Assembly: GCF_900176535.1 (NCBI RefSeq) | Contig: NZ_FWXT01000001.1 | Location: forward strand, 1,550,001 to 1,614,000 | Reading direction: 5' to 3' | Length of the DNA: 64,000 nucleotides | DNA from: Pedobacter africanus | GTDB taxonomy: Bacteria; Bacteroidota; Bacteroidia; Sphingobacteriales; Sphingobacteriaceae | Part shown: positions 43,550 to 52,968 of the stretch, in pieces | Layout of the letters: each line of letters begins with the position of its first letter | Numbering within the stretch: position 1 is the first letter of the stretch | Translations under genes and position numbers: made by a program | Notes under the pieces: model-generated | Told to the model about the DNA's origin: nothing | The model's input: the letters and a program-made list of their open reading frames with translations, nothing else | The model's database searches: none

Positions 43550-44929
43550 ATGATGAAATACATGCTGCTGCTCATATCGCTCTTATGCTTTAATGATAAG
43601 ATACTGGCTCAAACCGATACCAGCTCCATCACCCATGGCGGATTTGGTAAGGTGCTCATATACCATCCCAAGGGCCGCCCCACTTCGGTTACCTTATTTG
43701 TTTCGGGCGATGGGGGCTGGAAAAACGGGGTTATTGATATGGCCCGTACATTAACGGCCCAGGGATCTATGGTATTGGGAATTGATGCCCGGCATTATGG
43801 ATACCACCTTTCCAAAGAAACTTCTGATTGCCTGTACCCGGCTGCCGACTTTGAGGAATTGAGCCTTTACGTGCAAAAGAAATATAAATTTGCCAGTTAC
43901 TATAAGCCTATACTTGCAGGTTATTCTTATGGTGCGGTACTGGTGTACGGTGTTTTAGCGCAAGCCCCGGCAAATACCTTTAAAGGTGCAATTGCCTTGG
44001 GTTTCTGCCCAGACATTAACCTTAAACGGCCGCTGTGTAAAGGGAACGGCCTTACACAACGTGTTTTGAAGCAAGGTGTTTCATTTTATCTGGAAAGAAC
44101 CATGAAACTAACGGCCCCGTTCATTGTACTGAACGGGCTTAAAGATCAGACCTGCCCTTTTGCCGCAACCGAGGATTTTTTAAAAGATATGCCGAATGCA
44201 GAGCTTATACCCTTAAAAGTAGGCCACGGCTTTTTAGTAACCGTCAACTGGCAGGAAGCCTTGATCCAAGCTTACCGGAAGCTGGAAAAGGAATCGGTTT
44301 TCAGCAGTTCCACTGAAAATAACCTACCTCTTACCATTGTGCCTTCAACAAGAAAAACCGATCTGCCACTTATTTTTATGATCTCCGGCGATGGTGGCTG
44401 GACCAGCTTTGACCAGTCGCTTGCCCAGGCCTTCGCAGATCAGGGCTTACCTGTGGTAGGGCTGGATGCCCAAAAGTATTTCTGGAAAGCAAAAACACCT
44501 GAAGGGGCTGCAGCAGAAATTTCGAAGGCAATCACACAATACAGCTTCGAAATGGGCAAAGACAAATTCATTTTAGCGGGCTATTCTTTCGGTGCCTCAA
44601 TTGTTCCCTTTATAGGCAACAGACTTTCCGCATCATTGAAATCCAAACTTAAAACAGTAGTCTCGCTCTCGCCCGATGAATCAGCAGATTTTGAGATCCA
44701 CATTATTGATATGCTAAATTTCGATGGTGCCCATCCTTACAATGTGGTTGCTGAGTTCAAAAAGCTAAGAGGAATACCATCTATTTGTATTTTTGGCTCA
44801 GGAGAAAGTAATAACGTTCCTGACCGTTTTCGTAAGGCCGGAGTTGAAGTCGGGATTATTCCCGGAAACCATCATTTTAACGATGATTTCCAAAGAATAG
44901 TAAAAGAGGTTATGGGTTATTCCAAATAA
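43550..44929 (+). CDS. VirJ/AcvB-like two-domain periplasmic hydrolase
   Basis: A 459-residue exported protein (signal peptide to about 21, DKILAQ). Two VirJ-type domains are seen: about 30-250 (FVSGDGGWKNGVID, AGYSYGAVLVYG) and about 260-455 (MISGDGGWTSFDQSL, VGLDAQKYFWKAKTPEG, AGYSFGASIVPF), each with a serine elbow GYS[YF]G. In Agrobacterium the homologous AcvB is encoded with the MprF homologue LpiA and hydrolyses lysyl-phosphatidylglycerol. Here too it is 12 bases after an MprF gene, so the same pairing of synthesis and hydrolysis is likely. The activity is inferred. Confidence 0.88.
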   Translation: MMKYMLLLISLLCFNDKILAQTDTSSITHGGFGKVLIYHPKGRPTSVTLFVSGDGGWKNGVIDMARTLTAQGSMVLGIDARHYGYHLSKETSDCLYPAADFEELSLYVQKKYKFASYYKPILAGYSYGAVLVYGVLAQAPANTFKGAIALGFCPDINLKRPLCKGNGLTQRVLKQGVSFYLERTMKLTAPFIVLNGLKDQTCPFAATEDFLKDMPNAELIPLKVGHGFLVTVNWQEALIQAYRKLEKESVFSSSTENNLPLTIVPSTRKTDLPLIFMISGDGGWTSFDQSLAQAFADQGLPVVGLDAQKYFWKAKTPEGAAAEISKAITQYSFEMGKDKFILAGYSFGASIVPFIGNRLSASLKSKLKTVVSLSPDESADFEIHIIDMLNFDGAHPYNVVAEFKKLRGIPSICIFGSGESNNVPDRFRKAGVEVGIIPGNHHFNDDFQRIVKEVMGYSK

Positions 44930-45004
44930 TTCAGATTTCATTCACAATTGCTGCCTATTTTTAACCTTCGGCAGTTTACTGACCGTTTAACAAAGTAATA
45001 AATT

Positions 45005-45679
45005 ATGAAAATCCTGATCATTGAAGACGAAGCTGAACTGGCATCCAGCATGATCGCGTATCTTTCTTCACAGCATTACCTTTGCGAGCTGGCTCCCGAT
45101 TACCCCCAGGCGTTGGAAAAGATCAGCAATTACAAATACGATTGTATCTTGCTAGACCTCATGCTTCCCGGCGGGAACGGCATGAAAATCCTTGAACTGC
45201 TTAAAGCGCAAAACAAAGAAGATGGGGTCATTATTATATCTGCAAAAAATTCATTGGAAGATAAAATAAACGGCCTGCAGATTGGTGCAGATGACTACCT
45301 GGCCAAGCCTTTCCATCTGTCGGAACTGGCTGCCAGAATTTATTCGGTCATCAGGCGCAGGAACTTCGCAAATGCCAATATCATCCAGCAAAATGAATTG
45401 AAAATAGATGTACTCTCCAAATCCGTAACTGTTAATGGCAAGGCAGTAACATTAACCAAAAAAGAACTGGATTTGCTGCTTTTTTTTGTCGGTAACAAGA
45501 ACCGGGTAATTTCCAAGAGTGCCCTGGCAGAACACATTTCAGGAGATCTGGCAGACATGCTCGACAACCATGATTTTATTTATGCGCACATTAAAAACCT
45601 GAAGAAAAAACTATCGGAGGCGGGCTGTGGTAACTATCTGAAAACACTGTACGGCAATGGTTACAAATGGGAACTATGA
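45005..45679 (+). CDS. OmpR-family response regulator
   Basis: A 224-residue regulator. The receiver domain (1-118) has phospho-acceptor Asp in DCILLDLMLPGG and the Lys in YLAKPFHLSEL; the winged-helix DNA-binding domain (about 128-224) has LTKKELDLLLFF and KTLYGNGYKWEL. It overlaps the sensor kinase start by four bases (ATGA), so the two form one two-component system. It is 75 bases after the VirJ-like gene and may regulate the lipid genes. Confidence 0.96.
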   Translation: MKILIIEDEAELASSMIAYLSSQHYLCELAPDYPQALEKISNYKYDCILLDLMLPGGNGMKILELLKAQNKEDGVIIISAKNSLEDKINGLQIGADDYLAKPFHLSELAARIYSVIRRRNFANANIIQQNELKIDVLSKSVTVNGKAVTLTKKELDLLLFFVGNKNRVISKSALAEHISGDLADMLDNHDFIYAHIKNLKKKLSEAGCGNYLKTLYGNGYKWEL

Positions 45680-46722
45680 ATAAACTGCTGAATAAATCAC
45701 TAAAGCGGTTTACCGTGTATGCAGGAATTGTACTGGCCTGCAGCATTCCCGTTTATTATCTCGCCATCAACGAACTATGGCAATACGAATTAGATGAGCA
45801 TAATATTACTTTAACGGCTGAAGCCGGCCGTGAAGACACCTTCCTCATCATCGGTGCAATTACGCTTTTAACCGTATTCTTTTTCGCGCTGATATTAGGT
45901 GGGTTTGTATGGCTTAACCGCAGCATCTCCAGCCGGCTTTGGCGGCCGTTTTACCAGACACTTGAAAAGATCAAAGACTTTGACCTTACCCGCAATACAA
46001 CTGTAAAGTTCGAACCGGTAAACATCATTGAATTTGAAGAGTTAAATAGCAGTATCAACAGGCTTCTGGAAAGTAATGTTGCGGCATTCCGTCAGCAAAA
46101 GGAATTCACAGAGAATGCCGCACATGAATTGCAAACCCCTTTGGCCATAGTACAATCCAAACTGGATATCTTGTTTCAAAACCATCAGATCACCAGTGAG
46201 CAGGCCGTACTTATAGAAAAAATCCAAAACGCATTATCAAGAGTATCCCGGATCAACAAAAATCTATTGCTGCTGGCAAAAATCGAAAATCAGCAATTCC
46301 CCGAAAAAGAATTTATAGACATTGCCCCCCTGCTACAGGAAATACATTTTCTGTTGTCTGACTTTAAGGAAGAAGTATCCCTGCATCTGGAAATGGCTGG
46401 CAGCCCCGGCGTTGGGGCCAATAAGATCCTGGTGGAAACCATGCTAACCAATTTACTGATGAATGCCATCAGGCACAGCCCTCATCCGGCAGACATTCAT
46501 ATCGTACTAAACCAAAACTCCTTAAGCGTAAGTAATCCCGGAACCACGCCACTCCAAACAGAAAAACTGTTCAAACGTTTCAATACAGCATCCAGGTTAA
46601 CGCCTGGCAGTGGCCTTGGACTGTCCATTGTAAAAGAAATCTGTGTACGCTATCAATGGGAAATCGGATATGATTTTACAGATAACCGGCACATATTCAG
46701 GGTAACATTTACAGCCAACTGA
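45676..46722 (+). CDS. Sensor histidine kinase
   Basis: A 348-residue kinase, partner of the regulator upstream. The start at 45676 overlaps the regulator stop as ATGA. Two membrane helices (about 13-30 and 55-80) enclose a short periplasmic loop, so the signal is probably seen in or near the membrane. HisKA has the phospho-acceptor in ENAAHELQTPLAI; the ATPase domain has LLMNAIRHSPH and GSGLGLSIVKEI. Confidence 0.95.
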   Translation: MNKLLNKSLKRFTVYAGIVLACSIPVYYLAINELWQYELDEHNITLTAEAGREDTFLIIGAITLLTVFFFALILGGFVWLNRSISSRLWRPFYQTLEKIKDFDLTRNTTVKFEPVNIIEFEELNSSINRLLESNVAAFRQQKEFTENAAHELQTPLAIVQSKLDILFQNHQITSEQAVLIEKIQNALSRVSRINKNLLLLAKIENQQFPEKEFIDIAPLLQEIHFLLSDFKEEVSLHLEMAGSPGVGANKILVETMLTNLLMNAIRHSPHPADIHIVLNQNSLSVSNPGTTPLQTEKLFKRFNTASRLTPGSGLGLSIVKEICVRYQWEIGYDFTDNRHIFRVTFTAN

Positions 46723-46778
46723 TTGCGTTGTTCAAATTTTCTTCTAATTTGCTTTGCAGTTTTGAGAAAAAACAGCTT

Positions 46779-49184
46779 ATGCACAGATTCTTTTTTCTCC
46801 TGATTTTAACAATACCCATTTTTGTCAAGGCGCAGACCAGTTTATCCGTAACTGTTTCAGGTTTAATAAAAGATACAAAAAAAATGCCTTTACCCTATGC
46901 AAACGTGCTGCTTAAGCAGGCAAAAGATAGCGCATTTGTAACTGGTACAGTTAGCGGGAGCGATGGACGATTTACCCTGGCCAATGTTAAAAGCGGCAAT
47001 TATAGGCTTGAAATCTCTATGCTTGGCTTCGTTACTAAAAAACAAGCGGTTACCGTAGGTACGCTGAGTGCCTTTCTAGACCTGGGGAATTATGAACTTG
47101 ACGAGGATGCCCGAATGCTCAATGAAATAAAAATTACCGGTGGGCCTGTAGAAGGGATCTCGTCTAAAATGGATAAGAAAACCTACAACCTGGCCGGTAA
47201 CCTAAGCCAGGCCGGAGGCTCTGTTTTACAGGCTGTACAAAATTTACCCGGGGTTACGGTACAGGATGGAAAAGTGCAGCTCCGCGGAAATGATAAAGTT
47301 GCCGTACTTATTGATGGCAAGCAAAATGCCATTACCGGCTTTGGTAGCCAGACCGGACTCGATAATATCCCGGCATCAGCTATAGAAAGCATTGAGATCA
47401 TCAATAACCCTTCGGCCCGGTACGATGCCAATGGGAATGCGGGGATCATTAACATCATCTATAAAAAGAATAAACAGCAGGGATTTAACGGAAAAATAGG
47501 TTTAACTACCGGATTGGGTGCTTTGTGGATCAGGAAGGAAAACCTGCCAACCATCAGGCCGCAGTACCAGGCTACACCAAAATTAAATCCCTCCCTTTCG
47601 CTCAATTACAGAAAGGATAAACTTAACACTTTTATGCAGGCAGACTGGCTGTACACGCAGACATTGAACCGTAATGATTTTGCCCAACGCATTTATGATG
47701 ATGGCACGGTGATCAACCAGCAGGTAAAAAGAAACCGGACAACTACTTTTTCGACCCTAAAGACGGGGGTAGACTGGAACCCCAACAATCAGAATACCTT
47801 TACAGCCGCAGTGTACCTGAACCGAGAAAAGATACTAGACAAGGGCGATATCCCTTATTTCAACAAAGACTTCAGTGTTCGCAGCCGTCTTTGGCAATTC
47901 CTGGAAGATGAAGTGAAATATACTGCCACCGGATCTCTGCTGTACCAGCATAAATTTAAGCAGCCGGGTCACCTGCTGAACGCCGGGTTCAATTATACCT
48001 TTCACCGCGAAGACGAAAAGTATTTCTTTACCAACATTATGCCCGATTTTACAGGAGAAGATGCATTTAAGCTGCTGTCTGATGAGCATGTGGCCGATCT
48101 GAACCTGGATTACACCAAACCTTTGAAACATGGCCGGTTGGACGGAGGCCTTAAGTTCAGAAGAAGAACAATCCCTACCAACATGCAGTTTTTTCCGGGC
48201 CTCAATTCTCCTATAGATGTGAACGCAGGGGGCTGGGCCGATTATAAAGAAACCATTCCAGCGGTGTATGGCAACTATGTATTTGAAAGCAGGCATTTTG
48301 AGGTAGAGGCAGGTCTCAGATTTGAGTATGTCAAAGTAAACTACGATGTCAATCCCAATCACAATACCTATACCAGTGATGGCTATGACTATAACCGTTT
48401 CTTCCCAAGCCTGCGCCTGGCCTACAAAGTAAATGATAAAAACAAGATTTCCTTATTTTACAATGAACGGGTTGACCGCCCAAATGAGGTAGACATCAGA
48501 ATTTTCCCTAAGTATGATGAGCCAGAAGTAATTAAGGTAGGCAATCCTACATTACGCCCCCAGTTCACCAAAAATATAGAGCTGGGACATAAGCTAACCT
48601 GGGGCAAGGGAAGCATATACTCAGCCATTTATCATAAAATGGTAGATGCCACCATTACAAGGATTGCAACAGTAGTACCGGGGAATACTTTAATCTATAA
48701 CATTTTTCAGAACGCGGGCAAAAGCCGCAATACAGGCGGAGAGCTTAGCCTCCAGCAGGAAATGGCAGCATGGTTCTCTTTTAATGCCAGTGCCGCATTG
48801 TACAGAAATACCATCAATGCTTTTACGATAACCAACAAATATCCTGTTCCAACCCAATATACGATGGGCAAGGAAAGCGTCACCTCCTGGAACACCAAGT
48901 TTAACGGAATGTTTAAACTGCCAGGAAAAACTGAGTTGCAACTGTCGGCGGTTTATCTTGCGCCAGACATTATTCCACAAGGCCGTATCGGCTCAAGGTT
49001 TTCTGCAGACATGGGGTTGAAAAAACAGATCCAAAAAGGCAAAGCTGAGCTGTTCCTTAACGGCACGGACCTGTTCAACACCCTAAGGCCAAGAAAAGAG
49101 ATTAATGGCAATGGCTTTAAGCTGGTCAGTACCGATTATTTTGAAACCCAGGTATTCCGCTTAGGCTATAATTATAAGTTTTAG
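46779..49184 (+). CDS. Outer membrane beta-barrel TonB-dependent-receptor-like protein
   Basis: An 801-residue protein from the ATG at 46779 (MHRFFFLLILTIPIFVKAQ signal peptide); a TTG start 17 codons upstream is less likely. A carboxypeptidase-D-like domain (about 25-105, GLIKDTKKMPLPYANVLL), a plug-like domain (about 110-230, GSVLQAVQNLPGVTV, NIPASAIESIEIINNPSARYD) and a C-terminal barrel follow. This is the family often found with two-component systems and peptides rather than with SusD. It follows the kinase gene by 56 bases. The ligand is unknown. Confidence 0.92.
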   Translation: MHRFFFLLILTIPIFVKAQTSLSVTVSGLIKDTKKMPLPYANVLLKQAKDSAFVTGTVSGSDGRFTLANVKSGNYRLEISMLGFVTKKQAVTVGTLSAFLDLGNYELDEDARMLNEIKITGGPVEGISSKMDKKTYNLAGNLSQAGGSVLQAVQNLPGVTVQDGKVQLRGNDKVAVLIDGKQNAITGFGSQTGLDNIPASAIESIEIINNPSARYDANGNAGIINIIYKKNKQQGFNGKIGLTTGLGALWIRKENLPTIRPQYQATPKLNPSLSLNYRKDKLNTFMQADWLYTQTLNRNDFAQRIYDDGTVINQQVKRNRTTTFSTLKTGVDWNPNNQNTFTAAVYLNREKILDKGDIPYFNKDFSVRSRLWQFLEDEVKYTATGSLLYQHKFKQPGHLLNAGFNYTFHREDEKYFFTNIMPDFTGEDAFKLLSDEHVADLNLDYTKPLKHGRLDGGLKFRRRTIPTNMQFFPGLNSPIDVNAGGWADYKETIPAVYGNYVFESRHFEVEAGLRFEYVKVNYDVNPNHNTYTSDGYDYNRFFPSLRLAYKVNDKNKISLFYNERVDRPNEVDIRIFPKYDEPEVIKVGNPTLRPQFTKNIELGHKLTWGKGSIYSAIYHKMVDATITRIATVVPGNTLIYNIFQNAGKSRNTGGELSLQQEMAAWFSFNASAALYRNTINAFTITNKYPVPTQYTMGKESVTSWNTKFNGMFKLPGKTELQLSAVYLAPDIIPQGRIGSRFSADMGLKKQIQKGKAELFLNGTDLFNTLRPRKEINGNGFKLVSTDYFETQVFRLGYNYKF

Positions 49185-49220
49185 CAGATCTGGAATTCAG
49201 GACGCAAATTATTTAAAATT

Positions 49221-49290
49221 ATTCTAAATAAATTTGGTGATATAAATATCTCCTACTACATTTGCCGCCACTAGAATTAATCTAAATAAA
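49221..49290 (+). repeat. 12-bp direct repeats on both sides of the siderophore receptor promoter
   Basis: ATTCTAAATAAA at 49221-49232 and AATCTAAATAAA at 49279-49290 differ by one base. One lies just before the -33 box and the other just after the transcription start. The arrangement suits an operator, perhaps for an iron regulator, but the sequence is AT-rich and no classical Fur box was recognised. Confidence 0.45.
49233..49264 (+). promoter_or_regulatory. Promoter of the siderophore receptor gene
   Basis: TTTG at 49233-49236 and TACATTTG at 49257-49264, 20 bases apart, both exact. Transcription would begin near 49270, about 25 bases before the ATG. Confidence 0.8.
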
Positions 49291-49294
49291 GGCA

Positions 49295-51766
49295 ATGAAA
49301 TATTTATACGCTGTAACAGTTTTGTGCATTACCCTCATCTTTAGTCAATCTGTTGTTGCACAGCTGGCTTCGGCTCCTGCAAGGGGAAGTATTAAAGGAA
49401 AAGTAAGGTCCAATGATGGCAAGCCTGCATCCTATGTAAGCATTATTATTGTAGAGAACAACAGAAAAGCATTGTCTGACGAAGATGGAACTTTCTCCTT
49501 CAACAATTTAAAAAATGGCACCTATACTTTAAGAACATCATTTGTGGGCTTACAAGTACAATCGCAAAAAGTAACAGTAACCGAAAACGAAACCGCCAGC
49601 GTAGAATTTATACTGTCTGAAAGTTCAGCACAACTGGATGAAGTTGCCATCAGTGGTTACAAAAGTCCGAATCAGAAGCCAGCTACCCTGGGCAAAATAG
49701 CCATTGCCCCCCGCGATCTGCCCCAGGCAGTACAGGTAATAGGCACACAGATCATAGCAGATCAACAGGCCAATCGCTTAGGCGACGTAATGAAAAACGT
49801 AAATGGTGTTGCCATGGGCGCCAACCGTGGTTCGGTAGGCGAAAATTTTTATGCCAGGGGCTATAGCCTTGGGGCCAATAATGTATTTAAAAACGGGGCA
49901 AGAACATCCATAGGTGGCATACCAGAGGCCAGTACGCTCGAATCTGTAGAAGTGCTTAAAGGTAGTGCTGCATTGCTTTACGGTGGAGTTACCGGAGGCG
50001 CGGTGGTAAATATGGTCACAAAAAAACCCAAATTCGAATCTGGTGGCGAGGTATCTATGCGTGTAGGCAGCTACGACATGTATAAACCGATATTTGACGT
50101 ATATGGCCCCGTGTCTGAAAATATAGCATACCGAATGATTGGTTCCTATGAAAAAGCAGGCAGCTATAGAGATCACGTACAATCCGACAGAATTTATGTT
50201 AACCCGTCACTACTCTATAAAATCAGCGAAAAAACAGACATACTGATACAGGCCGATTACCTTAAAAGTGACTTTACACCCGATTTCGGAATCGGTACCG
50301 TTGGCAATGCCATTTCACCGCTTGGCCGTAATACATTTGTAAATACCGCCTGGGCCTATAATAAAACCAATACCGGAACCTTGCAGGCCGTTTTAAACCA
50401 GAAGTTCAATGACAACTGGAAACTGAATGTAACCGCAGGCGTTCAATCTTACATCCGTGATTATTTCTCATCCGAGCGTCCGTTTACAACCGATGGCAGC
50501 TGGAACCGCGCACTTACGCGTTCAAAAACAAGAGAACTAACTTACAATGAGCAGGTCAATTTAACCGGAAATCTTAAAACATTTGGCATCAGCCATCAGC
50601 TTTTAATTGGCGCAGATGGCGATCAATCCAAAATCATCACAGGTGGTTTTACCAACCCGAACTTATTAGGGGGCAGTACAAAATATTACGATCAGGTAAA
50701 CCTGCTTGATCCCGCAAGCTTCAATATACCCTCAAATTTTATAAAGCCAGAAACTACATTGCTTACCAATACCGAAGCCATTGTATATAGGTTTGGTGGT
50801 TTTGCACAAGACCTGATCAGTCTTACAGACAAATTTAAGGTCCTGGCAGGGATAAGATGGACCTTCCAGAAAACCCCGGTAACCACCATCAATACTTTAG
50901 CTACGCAACAGGAAACAAAAGGGACTACGGCCTTAAAAATTGACAAGGCCTTCTCACCAAAGTTTGGTTTAATTTATCAGCCCCTTAAATCCACTTCAAT
51001 TTATGCCAGCTATGCCAATAACTTTACATCCAATAGCGGTATAGATATTGCAACTAATGCGCCTATGGGCCCATCCATTATCGATCAGTATGAAGCGGGC
51101 ATAAAGAATGATTTTATGGATGGTAAGTTGTCTGTGAATGTAACCGCTTACCAAATCAGGAACGATAGGTTTGCCCAGCAGGCTTTGTTTAAAGCTGATG
51201 GCTCCGCCAATGCCGATGCCAACCTGAAAGAGTTCACAGGAAAAACACAAAGTGATGGTGTAGAGGTAGACATTACGGCTACAATTGTAGAAGGCTTAAA
51301 CTTTATTGCCGGATATAGCTACAATTATATGCGCTATACAGAAACCCTGCCACTTACTGTAATACCTACCCCTACTCCTGCCAACCCCAACGCAACAACA
51401 ACGGTTAGCGGAATTGTAGAAGGTGAACGCCTGGTGGGAACAACCAAAAATACAGCCAATGCCAGTTTATTTTACACCGTGCAGAACGGCGGCTTAAAAG
51501 GCCTGAAACTGGGTGCATCGGCTTTCTATACCGGCGACCGTAATGGCGGAAGAAATACAAATAAAGCCGGCTCATCAAGCGGTATTATTCCTGTAAAGGG
51601 TTTCACTACCTTTGATTTATCTGCCGGTTATACCTATAAGAGATTTAGCATACTGGGCAAAATATCGAACATCAGCAACGAATTAAATTATTTTATTCAC
51701 GAAAACTACAGTGTAAACCCTATTGCACCAAGGCAATTCGCTACAACTTTAACTTATAAGTTTTAA
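49295..51766 (+). CDS. TonB-dependent siderophore receptor
   Basis: An 823-residue receptor: signal peptide (to about 25, SVVAQ), carboxypeptidase-D-like domain (about 32-115, IKGKVRSNDGKPASYVSI), plug domain with the siderophore-receptor pattern (DLPQAVQVIG, RLGDVMKNVNGVAM, ESVEVLKGSAALLYG, GGAVVNMVTKKP) and a barrel that ends APRQFATTLTYKF, a typical terminal Phe. It takes up a ferric siderophore across the outer membrane with TonB. A PepSY protein gene follows seven bases later. The promoter is ideal and flanked by 12-bp repeats. Confidence 0.95.
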   Translation: MKYLYAVTVLCITLIFSQSVVAQLASAPARGSIKGKVRSNDGKPASYVSIIIVENNRKALSDEDGTFSFNNLKNGTYTLRTSFVGLQVQSQKVTVTENETASVEFILSESSAQLDEVAISGYKSPNQKPATLGKIAIAPRDLPQAVQVIGTQIIADQQANRLGDVMKNVNGVAMGANRGSVGENFYARGYSLGANNVFKNGARTSIGGIPEASTLESVEVLKGSAALLYGGVTGGAVVNMVTKKPKFESGGEVSMRVGSYDMYKPIFDVYGPVSENIAYRMIGSYEKAGSYRDHVQSDRIYVNPSLLYKISEKTDILIQADYLKSDFTPDFGIGTVGNAISPLGRNTFVNTAWAYNKTNTGTLQAVLNQKFNDNWKLNVTAGVQSYIRDYFSSERPFTTDGSWNRALTRSKTRELTYNEQVNLTGNLKTFGISHQLLIGADGDQSKIITGGFTNPNLLGGSTKYYDQVNLLDPASFNIPSNFIKPETTLLTNTEAIVYRFGGFAQDLISLTDKFKVLAGIRWTFQKTPVTTINTLATQQETKGTTALKIDKAFSPKFGLIYQPLKSTSIYASYANNFTSNSGIDIATNAPMGPSIIDQYEAGIKNDFMDGKLSVNVTAYQIRNDRFAQQALFKADGSANADANLKEFTGKTQSDGVEVDITATIVEGLNFIAGYSYNYMRYTETLPLTVIPTPTPANPNATTTVSGIVEGERLVGTTKNTANASLFYTVQNGGLKGLKLGASAFYTGDRNGGRNTNKAGSSSGIIPVKGFTTFDLSAGYTYKRFSILGKISNISNELNYFIHENYSVNPIAPRQFATTLTYKF

Positions 51767-51772
51767 TTCCGT

Positions 51773-52933
51773 ATGAAAATCTTTCTGCGAAATGTCCATT
51801 TGTACCTGGCCCTTGCTGCCGGCCTTGTTATTATGTTATCTTGTGCAACCGGGGCCATCATGGTTTTCGAAGATGAACTGGACCATATAGTCAATTCAAA
51901 AAGATATGAAGTAACACCCGGCAATGAAAGATTGCCTCTTGAAGCCTTATTAAAAAAGTTAAAGCAGCATAACATTCCCAAAGCTAAACTCTCTTCTGTA
52001 AAGGTGTTCACAGACCCTAAAAGATCGGTTGAATTTGCGATGGTGCTTTCTGAAAAAAAGGGAATGGGCCCACAACAGGGTAAAGAAGCCGTAAAAGGAA
52101 ACGAAAAAAAAGCCAAAGGCGGAGGAAAGCCTGGGCTTTTCGTTTATATCAATCCATATACAGGGCAGGTACTTGATGTATACAATAAACGCGAATCTTT
52201 CTTCTTTAAAGTAGAAATGCTCCATAGATTTCTGCTCGGAGGACAAAACAGCATTGGCAAAACAATAATTGGATTATCCACTTTGTCTTTCCTTATCATT
52301 ACCCTTACGGGGATCGTATTGTGGTGGCCCAAAAACAAAAAAATACTGTTACAGCGGTTAAAATTTAAAACAGATGGAAGCTTTAAAAGGCTCAATCATG
52401 ATCTTCACATTGTTACCGGTTTTTACACTTCTGTTTTTTTATTGGTCATAATATTAACAGGGTTGGTTATGGCATTTAACTGGGTCAATGAAGGTATCTT
52501 CACGCTAACAGGAAGCAGTATGGAGAGTCCAGAACCTCCTTCCTCTGTTTATCAGCCAGGCAGAAAGGCAATTTCAATGGCACAGGCCATACAAATGATC
52601 GATCTTAAGGCAGTTGAATTCTACAACATACGTACACCAAAAGATTCACTGGGAACCTATGCTGTCAATGTGCTTCCAAAAGGCAGTATGGAGCATAAAT
52701 CGGAGACTTATTTTGTCGATCAATATTCCGGTGCAGTAATCGGACAGCTTAAATTCACAGACAAAAACCTGGGCCAGCGCATACGATCTTACATAAAACC
52801 AATACATACCGGTGAGTTGTTTGGCATGCCAACTAAAATTATCAATTTCATTCTGGCCCTGGTAACCTTTAGCTTTCCAATTACCGGAGTGATCATGTGG
52901 ATAAACAGGACTAAAAAAAGAAAAGCGGTGTAA
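51773..52933 (+). CDS. PepSY-associated membrane protein (iron-siderophore type)
   Basis: A 386-residue protein with four membrane helices: about 9-30 (LYLALAAGLVIMLSCATGAI), 163-183, 210-235 and 358-380. The periplasmic PepSY parts lie between. The family with conserved His (HRFLLGG; HDLHIVTGF) is often found next to siderophore receptors and may reduce or release iron from the siderophore. It starts six bases after the receptor stop, so the two form one operon. Confidence 0.92.
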   Translation: MKIFLRNVHLYLALAAGLVIMLSCATGAIMVFEDELDHIVNSKRYEVTPGNERLPLEALLKKLKQHNIPKAKLSSVKVFTDPKRSVEFAMVLSEKKGMGPQQGKEAVKGNEKKAKGGGKPGLFVYINPYTGQVLDVYNKRESFFFKVEMLHRFLLGGQNSIGKTIIGLSTLSFLIITLTGIVLWWPKNKKILLQRLKFKTDGSFKRLNHDLHIVTGFYTSVFLLVIILTGLVMAFNWVNEGIFTLTGSSMESPEPPSSVYQPGRKAISMAQAIQMIDLKAVEFYNIRTPKDSLGTYAVNVLPKGSMEHKSETYFVDQYSGAVIGQLKFTDKNLGQRIRSYIKPIHTGELFGMPTKIINFILALVTFSFPITGVIMWINRTKKRKAV

Positions 52934-52968
52934 TTTCTATACGCAGTATCACCTCAACTGGTTAAATT

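Noticed and set aside
47835..48362. 175-codon minus-strand frame inside the beta-barrel gene
   Set aside because: It is fully inside a strongly supported plus-strand gene and has no family pattern; a shadow of codon bias.
49185..49294. Classical Fur box upstream of the siderophore receptor
   Set aside because: No 19-bp Fur palindrome could be matched; only the 12-bp direct repeats are clear.
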